A stretch of DNA of 64,000 bases from an uncultured Oscillospiraceae bacterium (GTDB lineage Bacteria; Bacillota; Clostridia; Oscillospirales; Oscillospiraceae). The notes under the pieces were generated by a model. The model was not told where the DNA came from and ran no database searches. It saw only the letters and a program-made list of their open reading frames with translations. The first letter of the stretch is position 1, and every line of letters begins with the position of its first letter. The DNA is taken from positions 29,632 through 93,631 of the forward strand of contig CAJUPW010000008.1 of the NCBI GenBank assembly GCA_910588635.1, in the 5' to 3' direction. Below, in pieces: positions 57,880 through 64,000 of this stretch. The position numbers and the translations under genes were made by a program.

Positions 57880-58358
57880 AGGTCCAGCTTCATATAGATA
57901 CAGCCCTCAATGGGATTGTCGTTATAGCGTTCAATGTTGTAAAACCCCAGGGCCTGATACATACGGATGGCGCTGTCCAGAAAGGGAAAGGTGTCCAACA
58001 GCATGTGGGAGTAGCCGATGGCTCTGGCGTCGTCAATGACCTGCCGGACCAGTTTCCCGCCAATGTGCTTGTCCCGGTACTGGGGGCGGACATAGAGCCG
58101 CTTCATCTCGCAGTTCCTTTCGTCCATCCTCCGCAGGCCGATACAACCCGCCGGGTCCCCGTCCCAGAGGGCCAGATACAGCCGCCCTTCGGGCGGGCCG
58201 TATTTCTGCTCCAGATGTTGGACCTCCTCATCGTAATTTTGTAGGGAGAGATAGCCGGCAAAGGAGGGCTCCCCGGCAATGAGCGCCTGTGTATACTCCG
58301 AAAACAGCGCGCCGATCTCCTTGGGATGCTTATAAGCGGGGATAATCGTCAGGCTCAT
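57876..58358 (-). CDS. GNAT family N-acetyltransferase
   Basis: A 160-residue acetyltransferase. The acetyl-CoA motif A is in MKRLYVRPQYRDKHIGGKLV (R/Q-x-x-G-x-G/A variant: RDKHIGGK), followed by LLDTFPFLDSAIRMYQALGF and a C-terminal beta strand (GCIYMKLDL). The acceptor is unknown. ATG 58358 follows GAGGGGG; its promoter overlaps this region, so the longer frame to 58427 is unlikely. Confidence 0.88.
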   Translation of the reverse strand: MSLTIIPAYKHPKEIGALFSEYTQALIAGEPSFAGYLSLQNYDEEVQHLEQKYGPPEGRLYLALWDGDPAGCIGLRRMDERNCEMKRLYVRPQYRDKHIGGKLVRQVIDDARAIGYSHMLLDTFPFLDSAIRMYQALGFYNIERYNDNPIEGCIYMKLDL

Positions 58359-58386
58359 AAGTGAGACCCCCTCAATTTGATACGCT

Positions 58387-58438
58387 ATTTTACCATAAAA
58401 AGGGAGCGTTGACAAGGGAGAGCGCACTATATTATAAT
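58387..58438. promoter_or_regulatory. Two divergent promoters sharing one -35 region
   Basis: On the minus strand TTGTCA (complement of 58410-58415) and TAAAAT (complement of 58387-58392) are 17 bases apart, for the GNAT gene. On the + strand TTGACA (58409-58414) and TATAAT (58433-58438) are 18 apart, for the TIGR04076 side. The two -35 boxes overlap by five bases, so the two directions must compete. Confidence 0.75.
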
Positions 58439-58625
58439 GTTGCCATTGGTATCAAGAGGTACGCTGTATGAAAAAGCGGTCCGTAGCGGCGGCGACCTGG
58501 AAAAGATGGGGGGCGATGACAAATACAGCAAGGTAGTTGTCTGTCCCGACGGCTGTGTGATGTTTCGCCTGACAGCAAGACCCCCAGGGAATGAAAACTT
58601 TTTCACCGGGAAATTCTTTGATTGA
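58437..58625 (+). other. Possible decayed small gene or leader peptide
   Basis: A 62-codon frame here ends in a protein-like stretch (KYSKVVVCPDGCVMF), but its ATG lies inside the -10 box and cannot be a start. In another frame ATG 58468, preceded by AGAGG, gives a 22-residue peptide (MKKRSVAAATWKRWGAMTNT and two more) ending at 58536. A frameshifted remnant or a leader peptide would both fit. Confidence 0.3.
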
Positions 58626-58646
58626 CACAGGTTCTGGAGGTACGGC

Positions 58647-59042
58647 ATGAAATATAAGGTAAAAGTAACCGTCATTGATAAAAAGTTATATCCTGAATTG
58701 CAGAAGCAGTATTGCGCCGATCCGGACGCGGGCATGTGTCCCTGTTATAACGTGGGAGATGAATTTATCTTTGAGCGGGATGAGGAACAGGACCATTTCT
58801 GGCATGGGGGATTGAACACCCTTGTGAAAACGGATGCCGACCCTGATACTGTGGCGGGCGGCCCGAAAATACCCCACTGCTCGGAGGCGTGGGACGCCAT
58901 TGCCCGCTATATCTATACCGGACTCCAGGGCGGCTCCATTATGAGAGGCTGGATGAAGGAAGAAAATACCATGATTGCCTGCTGCTCCGATGGCACCAGG
59001 CCGGTCATTTTCAAAATTGAGCGAATCGATGTGGGCGAATAG
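58647..59042 (+). CDS. TIGR04076 family protein
   Basis: A 131-residue protein starting MKYKVKVTVIDKKLYPELQK, with CPCYNVGDEFIFER near residue 32 and CSEAWDAIARYIYTGLQGG near 78, matching the outline of the TIGR04076 family. Several cysteines suggest metal or redox involvement, but no function is known. GGAGGT precedes the ATG. The DUF951 fragment and a radical SAM gene follow. Confidence 0.75.
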   Translation: MKYKVKVTVIDKKLYPELQKQYCADPDAGMCPCYNVGDEFIFERDEEQDHFWHGGLNTLVKTDADPDTVAGGPKIPHCSEAWDAIARYIYTGLQGGSIMRGWMKEENTMIACCSDGTRPVIFKIERIDVGE

Positions 59043-59057
59043 CTGGGAGGAATTGAT

Positions 59058-59126
59058 ATGGACATCCATGTCAACGATATACCAAAGATGAAGAAGCCCC
59101 ACTCCTTGCGGCAGTCAGGAGCGTGA
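59058..59126 (+). pseudogene. 5' fragment of a DUF951 gene
   Basis: MDIHVNDIPKMKKPHSLRQS plus two residues. The DNA matches the start of the intact DUF951 gene at 59935 closely for about 65 bases. After CAC an extra base shifts the frame and a TGA ends it. Its last bases (AGGAG at 59117-59121) serve as the ribosome binding site of the radical SAM gene. Confidence 0.8.
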
Positions 59127-59130
59127 CCGG

Positions 59131-59898
59131 ATGAACCATGATGTAAAAAATCTGAATCGGATTGAGTTTGTGGTCACTTACGCCTGTACAGGCCGCTGCA
59201 AGCACTGTTCAGAGGGGGACCACAGCGGCTCCGGTCCGTATCTCGGCCCGGAAACCGCGGCCAGGGTGGTGCGGGACGCGGCAGGCAGATTTCCGATTGC
59301 GTCAGTTATGACCTTCGGCGGAGAGCCGCTGCTCCACCCGGAGACGGTGTGCGCCGTCCATGCGGCGGCGGCGGAACTGGGGGTCCCGAAGCGTCAGCTC
59401 ATTACCAACGGTTTTTTCAGCCGGAACGGTGAGGCCATTGAACGCACCGCCCAGGAGCTGGCCAGGTCCGGTGTGAACGATATCCTCCTGTCCGTGGACG
59501 CCTTCCATCAGGAGGCCATCCCACTGGAGCCGGTCAAAGCCTTTGCCGAGGCGGCGGTCAGGGCGGGCGTCAGTCTGCGGACCCATCCCGCTTGGGTGGC
59601 CGGCCGGCAGCATGAGAACTCCTTTAACCGTCAGACAGCAGAAATTGTATCAGAGTTTGAGAAAATGGGAATCTTGCAGTCGGACGGGAATATCATTATC
59701 CCCCAGGGGAACGCGCTCAAATACTTGAGCGAATACTATGACCTGGAACAGGAATATGCAGACCCCTATGAGGAGGACCCGGAGGACATCCGGACCGTCT
59801 GTGTCGACCCGGACGGCGGCGTACTGGGCGGCAATGTCTGTCAGGAAAGCATTCTGGAAATTTTGGAGCGCTATACGCCGCATAATTCGCCATATTGA
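59131..59898 (+). CDS. Radical SAM protein
   Basis: A 255-residue radical SAM enzyme. The [4Fe-4S] cluster cysteines are in YACTGRCKHCSEGD (CxxxCxxC), and VMTFGGEPLLHPETV is the usual GGE motif binding SAM. The C-terminal segment VCVDPDGGVLGGNVC holds two more cysteines, as for a half SPASM-type auxiliary site. The reaction is unknown; peptide modification is one option. It lies between the broken and the intact DUF951 copies. Confidence 0.85.
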   Translation: MNHDVKNLNRIEFVVTYACTGRCKHCSEGDHSGSGPYLGPETAARVVRDAAGRFPIASVMTFGGEPLLHPETVCAVHAAAAELGVPKRQLITNGFFSRNGEAIERTAQELARSGVNDILLSVDAFHQEAIPLEPVKAFAEAAVRAGVSLRTHPAWVAGRQHENSFNRQTAEIVSEFEKMGILQSDGNIIIPQGNALKYLSEYYDLEQEYADPYEEDPEDIRTVCVDPDGGVLGGNVCQESILEILERYTPHNSPY

Positions 59899-59934
59899 CT
59901 GGGGCAGAGGCGTTGTATGAACAGGGAGGCTGCT

Positions 59935-60135
59935 ATGGACATCCATGTCAATGATATGCTAAAGATGAAGAAGTCCCACCCATGCGGCAGCCAGGATTGG
60001 CTGGTGCTGCGGGTGGGCATGGACTTCAAGATGCGGTGCCAGGGCTGCGGCCACGAGGTGATGCTCCCCCGGAGCAAGGCGGAAAAGAACATCAAAAAGG
60101 TGTTTCGGGATGGTCAGAGCGTTGAGGGCCTATAA
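59935..60135 (+). CDS. DUF951 family protein (YyzM-like)
   Basis: A 66-residue protein starting MDIHVNDMLKMKKSHPCGSQ and containing MRCQGCGHEVMLPRSKAEKN with a CxxC pair; another Cys sits at HPCGS. This is the DUF951 pattern: a small zinc-ribbon-like protein near ychF or other housekeeping genes in Firmicutes. AGGGAGG precedes the ATG. Confidence 0.9.
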   Translation: MDIHVNDMLKMKKSHPCGSQDWLVLRVGMDFKMRCQGCGHEVMLPRSKAEKNIKKVFRDGQSVEGL

Positions 60136-60146
60136 AGGGTTGAATA

Positions 60147-60210
60147 CCGGGCCGCCGAGGGCGGCGGCCCCTACGCATTCTCTGTAGGGGTCGGCCCCCT
60201 GGCCGACCTG
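60147..60210. repeat. REP-like palindromic element
   Basis: GGGCCGCC / GGCGGCCC (60149-60170), CCCCTAC / GTAGGGG (60168-60190) and GGTCGGCC / GGCCGACC (60189-60208) overlap in a chain. The GTAGGGG-type wording is a dispersed repeat in gut Clostridia. Confidence 0.8.
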
Positions 60211-60247
60211 TTTTGATATCTCTTGTAAAGGAAAGGAGCCATACTAT

Positions 60248-61135
60248 ATGCGCTACGACAGCGATCTGCTCTACCGGCCGCCGGGGGAGTGGAAGAGCTA
60301 CCTGCTTCAGTGCACCATCGGCTGCTCCAACAACCAGTGCACCTTCTGCGGGATGTACAAGGAGAAAAAATTCCGAATCCGCCCGGTGGCGGACATTTTA
60401 GAGGACATCGACATGGCCCGGGACTACTACGGCCCCGAGCTGCGGCGGGTGTTTCTCATGGATGGGGACGCCATCATTATGAAGACGGATGAGCTGCTCC
60501 AGATTCTTCGCAAGCTGTACGGCCGCTTCCCCGCGCTGGAGAAGGTCACTCTCTATGCCGGGCCCAGGAGCACCCTATCCAAGACGCCGGAGGAACTGCG
60601 CACCCTCCACGAGGCCGGTCTGTCCCGGGCCTATCTGGGGGTGGAGAGCGGCAGCGACCGAGTGCTCCAGTTCATCCACAAGGGCTGCTCCGCCCAGGAG
60701 ATGCTGCTGGCCGGCCGGCGGCTGGTGGAAGCGGGCATCGACCTGTGGGTTACCATTATATTAGGTATGACCGGGGCCAACGGCGAGGGGGGCGACTGGG
60801 AGGAGCATATCCTGTCCACCGCCAGGATGATAAACGAGATGAAGCCCCGACACCTGTCGGCTATGACCTTCGCCCCCGCCAAGGGAACCCCTTTGGGGGA
60901 GGACGTGCTGGCCGGACGGTTCCAGGTGTGCTCCGCCGACCATGTATTGGAGGAGTGCCGGCTGCTCCTTGAGCACCTGGACGTGGACCCGCTCCACTTC
61001 ACCAGCAACCACGCCTCCAACTATCTGCCGCTGAAGGGCGGTCTGCCCGAGGACAGGGAAAAATTTCTGGACATGATTGACCAGGCCCTGGCCGGAAAGA
61101 TACGCCTGCGCAAGACCCTGAACCGGGGGATTTAG
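60248..61135 (+). CDS. Radical SAM protein
   Basis: A 295-residue radical SAM protein. Cluster cysteines lie in LLQCTIGCSNNQCTFCGMY, with wider spacing than the classical motif (probably C-x3-C or C-x4-C followed by CxxC). RAYLGVESGSDRVLQFIHKG and WVTIILGMTGANGEGG are conserved barrel segments of Elp3/MiaB-like radical SAM enzymes. The substrate is unknown. AAAGGAG precedes ATG 60248. Confidence 0.85.
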   Translation: MRYDSDLLYRPPGEWKSYLLQCTIGCSNNQCTFCGMYKEKKFRIRPVADILEDIDMARDYYGPELRRVFLMDGDAIIMKTDELLQILRKLYGRFPALEKVTLYAGPRSTLSKTPEELRTLHEAGLSRAYLGVESGSDRVLQFIHKGCSAQEMLLAGRRLVEAGIDLWVTIILGMTGANGEGGDWEEHILSTARMINEMKPRHLSAMTFAPAKGTPLGEDVLAGRFQVCSADHVLEECRLLLEHLDVDPLHFTSNHASNYLPLKGGLPEDREKFLDMIDQALAGKIRLRKTLNRGI

Positions 61136-61177
61136 GGAGGAACTGATTCAGCGCTTTCTCAATTAAAAAAACTTGCT

Positions 61178-61213
61178 TGCCCTCCCGGCTTTTGAGCCGG
61201 GAGGGCAGTTTTT
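61178..61213 (+). terminator. Rho-independent terminator
   Basis: TGCCCTCCCGGCT (61178-61190) pairs with AGCCGGGAGGGCA (61195-61207), then GTTTTTC. The rest of 61136-61442 is A+T-rich and otherwise holds only the promoter at 61337. Confidence 0.93.
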
Positions 61214-61336
61214 CTTCCTGTCGTTGTACGCTGTATTCTGGGAAAGACGGTAAAAAACAGGAAAAAAAGAGGATATTCTTATTAATTTGATACAACATAG
61301 ACAATAATCCACTGCTATTTCTGGGCAGTTTTGCCC

Positions 61337-61365
61337 TTGTTTTGCACTTTGGAATTGGTTACAAT
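61337..61365 (+). promoter_or_regulatory. Promoter TTGTTT-17-TACAAT
   Basis: TTGTTT (61337-61342) and TACAAT (61360-61365), spacer 17. The -10 lies in a GGTTACAA direct repeat (61357-61364 and 61368-61375). Confidence 0.55.
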
Positions 61366-61442
61366 GTGGTTACAAAAGTAACAGGACGTTGCTTTTGGTT
61401 GTCATAATTCTGACAAAAGCGTATCAAAAAGGAGTGCAGACA

Positions 61443-62438
61443 ATGAAGCGTAAGCTATTTTCCGCAATGCTGAGCGCCTTTGCCTTGCTCCTCCTGATGG
61501 GCGCCGCCGCGGAACCAAACCCGGCGTATGCCCTCTTGGCAGAGGAGGAGAGCCCCGCCTCTCAGGAGATGGAGCTTGAGACTGAAGCGCAATTGCCCGA
61601 GGAATTTCCCGCGTCGGAGGAGAATGGAGACTCTGTCCCCGAGACGCCGTTGGAGGATTTTGGGAACCCCGTTCCTGAGGCGCCGCCGGCAGCGGCTGGA
61701 GATTCCAAGCTGCTGATCAACGGCCAACCGGCCCCCGAGGGGATCAGCCGGTATGTGCAGATGGGCACCACTTATGTGGCCCTGGAAGTTTTGGCGAAAG
61801 AGCTGGCGCCGGCCGTCCAGGTTAACTGGGATGGCGCCACCATGACGGTCGTCACCGATCAGCTAACCATGACCGCGAAAGTGGGCCAGCTCTATGTGGA
61901 GGCCAACGGGCGGTATCTCTATGTGCCTGAGGCGGTGCAGCTGACTGAGGCGGGCCAGGCGGCCGTACCCTTACGGGCCGCGGCTGAGGCTTTCGGCGCG
62001 CAGGTGGGCTATGACGCCGCCACAGGTGTGGCTACTGTCACCAGCGGCTCGGGCGCTATCCTCTCCGGCGACAGCTTCTACAACCAGGACGACCTGTTCT
62101 GGCTGTCCCGAGTGATTTACCGGGAGAGCGGCAACCAGTCCCTGGAGGGTCAGATGGCCGTGGGCAATGTGGTGCTCAACCGGGTGGCCGACCCCGCCTT
62201 CCCCGACACGGTGGAGGGGGTGCTGGCCCAGAAGAACCAGTTCACTACCTACAAGTCCGGAGTTCTGCGCAAGACAGAGCCTTCCGCCAAAAGCATCATT
62301 GCTGCCAAGTTGGTGCTGGATGGCGGAGTGGTGAAGGAGACCCGCGGCGCGCTGTTTTTCGATTGCACCAACAACAGCTGGGCTGCGCGGAACAAGCAGC
62401 TGATCGCCACCTTCGGAGATCACAACTTCTACGGATGA
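61443..62438 (+). CDS. Exported SleB-type cell wall hydrolase
   Basis: A 331-residue exported protein. After a signal peptide and a Glu/Pro-rich linker, residues 85-205 form a copper amine oxidase N-domain-like wall-binding module (INGQPAPEGISRYVQMGTTY, VPLRAAAEAFGAQVGYDA). Residues 215-331 form the SleB/Hydrolase_2 domain: LFWLSRVIYRESGNQSLEGQ with the catalytic glutamate and VLNRVADPAFPDTVEGVLAQ. Such lytic transglycosylases act on spore cortex or vegetative wall. ATG 61443 follows AAGGAGTG. Confidence 0.9.
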   Translation: MKRKLFSAMLSAFALLLLMGAAAEPNPAYALLAEEESPASQEMELETEAQLPEEFPASEENGDSVPETPLEDFGNPVPEAPPAAAGDSKLLINGQPAPEGISRYVQMGTTYVALEVLAKELAPAVQVNWDGATMTVVTDQLTMTAKVGQLYVEANGRYLYVPEAVQLTEAGQAAVPLRAAAEAFGAQVGYDAATGVATVTSGSGAILSGDSFYNQDDLFWLSRVIYRESGNQSLEGQMAVGNVVLNRVADPAFPDTVEGVLAQKNQFTTYKSGVLRKTEPSAKSIIAAKLVLDGGVVKETRGALFFDCTNNSWAARNKQLIATFGDHNFYG

Positions 62439-62442
62439 ATGA

Positions 62443-62476
62443 AAAATGGACCGCCTGACAGGCGGTCCATTTTTTC
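62443..62476 (+). terminator. Rho-independent terminator after SleB-type gene
   Basis: AAAATGGACCGCCT (62443-62456) pairs with AGGCGGTCCATTTT (62460-62473), then TTTC. Confidence 0.95.
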
Positions 62477-62498
62477 GTTCTGTCAGAATGTCCCTAAC

Positions 62499-62600
62499 TT
62501 AGCCACGGGGCTGAATTTTGTCAAAGGCCGGGTTGGTGAGGTAGACATTCCGGGCGTCCATCTTCTCCTTGCACAGGCGCAGGCACTCGCCAATACAATC
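62499..62600 (-). pseudogene. 3' remnant of an unidentified gene
   Basis: On the minus strand a frame reads DCIGECLRLCKEKMDARNVY then LTNPAFDKIQPRG and a stop (TTA 62499-62501). It has the GC content and codon use of the genome, and breaks off near 62600 where A+T-rich DNA begins. It looks like the end of a gene cut by an insertion. The parent family is not recognised. Confidence 0.45.
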
Positions 62601-62697
62601 AACATGAAGTGGATTACAAAAGAGCCGCCAACACTCTTTTTTAATGAGATTTTGACAAATTCACAACTTTTTTGTGCATTTATCAAAGTGCCATTAC

Positions 62698-62736
62698 AGC
62701 CGTATAACCTTTATTGGGGTTATGCGGCTATTTTTT
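62698..62736 (+). terminator. Terminator-like hairpin in the AT-rich segment
   Basis: AGCCGTATAACC (62698-62709) pairs with GGTTATGCGGCT (62718-62729) and is followed by ATTTTTT. No gene lies directly upstream on this strand, so it may end a short RNA. The remainder of 62601-62825 shows a GTCAAGC direct repeat (near 62749 and 62773) but no gene. Confidence 0.6.
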
Positions 62737-62825
62737 ACGGATTCACAGCCCGTCAAGCGCAATTCACCAACTGTCAAGCAAAATCTGGTATTCTATCATT
62801 GTTGCGTGGAGGTGAACGCAACAAA

Positions 62826-63140
62826 ATGATTATTGAATTGGGCGAAAAACTGAAAGCATTGCGGACAGAAAACCATTTGCGGCAGGATCAGGTTGCAAGG
62901 TTGGTGAATGTTGAAAAATCTTCAATCTCCATGTATGAGACTGGTATGCGCCAGCCCTCATATACAACACTTGTACGATTAGCCGATGTTTTCAATGTCA
63001 CAACGGATTATCTGCTGGGGCGCAAAAACAGTAGCCCCCTTGATCTATCTGGCCTGACAGCCGCCGAAGCCGCAATAATTAATCAGTTGGTTGCCAGCAT
63101 GACCGATAAAAACAGGAAATTGGAGGAACTTAAACGATGA
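62826..63140 (+). CDS. XRE family transcriptional regulator
   Basis: A 104-residue regulator with one helix-turn-helix domain: LGEKLKALRTENHLRQDQVA, LVNVEKSSISMYETGMRQPS and LADVFNVTTDYLLGR. The C-terminus (about 70-104) is a helical tail. The gene is A+T-rich against its surroundings, a sign of transfer. GGAGGTG precedes ATG 62826 by ten bases. The next gene overlaps its stop by four bases. Confidence 0.88.
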   Translation: MIIELGEKLKALRTENHLRQDQVARLVNVEKSSISMYETGMRQPSYTTLVRLADVFNVTTDYLLGRKNSSPLDLSGLTAAEAAIINQLVASMTDKNRKLEELKR

Positions 63141-63585
63141 AGAAAGCAATCTTGACTGTACTTACAATACTAATGCTGGTGATTCCCGCCTATGCAGCGG
63201 AGGGTGATCCTGCTACAGATCAGTCTATCCAGCAGGAGCAAGAGCCTGTTGTGGTTGCTACGCTGGATGAACTGCAAGCTGCTATTGATACCGCCGAGGA
63301 TGGGGATACAATAGCCTTAGATGCCACAATTAAAATGTTAGATGGAGATACCCTTGTTACGGACAAACACATTACCCTTGTACGTCATGAAGGTTTGAAA
63401 AAAACTGGTGGCAGGATGATTGAGATATACGGCGGTGGGATTATTAGCGGATTTTCCTTTGTTGAAAATGGTTTGATAAGTTCTGCAACGATTACTACGC
63501 GAGCCGAAGGTAACGGCGAAATCGTTATTGAAGATTGTTCATTTAAAGCCATTGGAGATGCATATACCGGATCAAACTTGCCAGC
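63137..63585 (+). pseudogene. Secreted beta-helix-type protein, cut by IS21-family element
   Basis: A signal peptide (MKKAILTVLTILMLVIPAYA) leads to a region like the start of right-handed beta-helix surface proteins: DELQAAIDTAEDGDTIALDA, GGIISGFSFVEN and IVIEDCSFKAIG. At about 63585 the A+T-rich gene meets GC-rich insertion sequence DNA, and the frame runs on to 63652 through unrelated residues (ISARWPEKTCHPAGRVRQ). The original protein was surely longer. Coupled to the XRE gene by ATGA. Confidence 0.75.
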
Positions 63586-63690
63586 TGCACGGAGAATTTC
63601 CGCCAGGTGGCCGGAGAAAACCTGCCACCCCGCCGGAAGGGTCCGCCAGTAATGGGCTCTGCCAGCCGTAGTGGCTGGCAGAGCGTAGGA

Positions 63691-63891
63691 TCAGTCATCG
63701 TAGTCGGGAATAGGGATGCCATTCTCGGTCAAAATAGTCTCCAGCAGCTGAGTGCGTTTCAGGTAAAAGTGTAATTCCTCCCGCATGGCATAGAAAATTT
63801 CCATGGACTCCCGTTCCGCTTCACGCAGGACCATCAGGTCCAATTCGAGATCACAAGGGGAAGCGGAGGGGTTGAAGGGGCAGTCAGGCAT
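63691..63891 (-). CDS. Small coiled-coil gene following istB
   Basis: A 66-residue protein starting MPDCPFNPSASPCDLELDLM with a helical REAERESMEIFYAMREELHF. Its ATG overlaps the istB stop (ATGCCTGA), so it is translationally coupled to the transposition gene. I do not recognise it; it may be a passenger or accessory gene of this IS type. Confidence 0.6.
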   Translation of the reverse strand: MPDCPFNPSASPCDLELDLMVLREAERESMEIFYAMREELHFYLKRTQLLETILTENGIPIPDYDD

Positions 63892-64000
63892 CCTCCTCAC
63901 CGCCTTCGGCGTGGGAGGACTTCAGGCCGTTGCGTTCGCGCATGGAGACGCGGCCCTCAACCAGAACTTCATAGGCGTTGTGGATGATGCGGTCCATGAT
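63884..64000 (-). CDS. istB: IS21-family helper ATPase IstB, partial
   Basis: The last 38 codons of a minus-strand gene, entering from beyond the window end: IMDRIIHNAYEVLVEGRVSM then RERNGLKSSHAEGGEEDA and stop. The HNAYEVLVEGRVSMRE stretch is the usual C-terminus of IstB, the AAA+ ATPase that helps the IstA transposase choose targets. Confidence 0.8.
   Translation of the reverse strand: MMDRIIHNAYEVLVEGRVSMRERNGLKSSHAEGGEEDA

Larger units (their letters stand above)
63586..64000 (-). mobile_element. IS21-family insertion sequence, right end
   Basis: From TGCACGGAGAATTTCCGCC (about 63586) to the window end. It contains the C-terminal part of an IstB-type ATPase on the minus strand, a small overlapping gene, and CTGCCAGCC / GGCTGGCAG (63659-63681) as a terminator-like stem. 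It interrupts the beta-helix gene. The left end and istA lie outside the window. Confidence 0.75.

Noticed and set aside
59058..59126. A RiPP precursor peptide in front of the radical SAM gene
   Set aside because: The DNA is a frameshifted copy of the DUF951 gene start, so a remnant is the simpler explanation; kept only as a remark.

Overview
The window looks like a stretch of the main chromosome of a GC-rich, spore-forming, obligately anaerobic Firmicute of the class Clostridia, most likely a gut Oscillospiraceae in the Flavonifractor / Pseudoflavonifractor / Lawsonibacter neighbourhood. That placement is inference. It rests on an IspH-ribosomal S1 fusion gene, an electron-bifurcating-type [FeFe]-hydrogenase operon, GerW/YtfJ and SleB-type sporulation proteins, AGGAGG ribosome binding sites with frequent TTG/GTG starts, and REP-like palindromes of a kind common in gut Clostridia. 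No rRNA, tRNA, CRISPR array, prophage or plasmid module was seen.

Layout. 1-6.6 kb: a cut DUF1275 gene, a DUF1858 gene, trmK, a Nif3-like gene, an unknown polytopic membrane protein, rplS, a sirtuin, and a WYL regulator next to a zinc-ribbon gene with a palindromic operator candidate between them. 6.7-16.7 kb: a large ROK protein, an orphan gene, the hydC-hydB-hydA operon, an aminotransferase, a stand-alone N-terminal half of PTS Enzyme I, and ldh. 16.8-25.1 kb: ruvX, a lipoprotein carrying a barnase-like RNase domain, an HExxH-motif protein, leuS, rpsU, an SLH surface protein, a cysteine synthase gene with a scrambled 3' end, and a two-OB-fold SSB. 25.1-32.4 kb: a dense cluster of perfect hairpins, a two-component operon with a flavodoxin-like gene inserted in it, a secreted protein with a degenerate deacetylase domain, a ferredoxin-type aldo/keto reductase, and a TraX-like protein.

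32.4-53.9 kb is a dense housekeeping run on the + strand: rbgA-rnhB-yraN, thrC and a phosphoesterase, tig-clpP-clpX-lon-engB (protein folding and proteolysis), scpA-scpB-DUF2953-ytfJ-dacF-rluB (chromosome condensation, sporulation, wall), an RpiR regulator with a BaiN-like flavoprotein, then cmk-plsC-ispH/rpsA. 54-61 kb carries a DUF3810 membrane protein, tmcAL, ackA, a GNAT acetyltransferase, a TIGR04076 / radical SAM cassette lying between a broken and an intact copy of a DUF951 gene, and a second radical SAM gene. 61.4-64 kb holds a SleB-type cell wall hydrolase, then an AT-rich accessory patch with a repressor-like gene and a beta-helix gene cut by an IS21-family element that runs off the window end.

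Metabolically the window suggests fermentation: ldh and ackA give lactate and acetate with ATP, and HydABC disposes of reductant from NADH plus ferredoxin as H2. Promoters are unusually legible. Most have an exact 17-bp spacer, and many carry TTGC rather than TTGA at the start of the -35 box.

The points most worth following up are the frameshifting duplication in cysK, the hairpin cluster at 25.2 kb, the MITE-like element present in full at 54.0 kb and partly at 30.2 kb, the barnase-type lipoprotein with no visible barstar, the stand-alone Enzyme I half, and the DUF951 duplication around the radical SAM gene.
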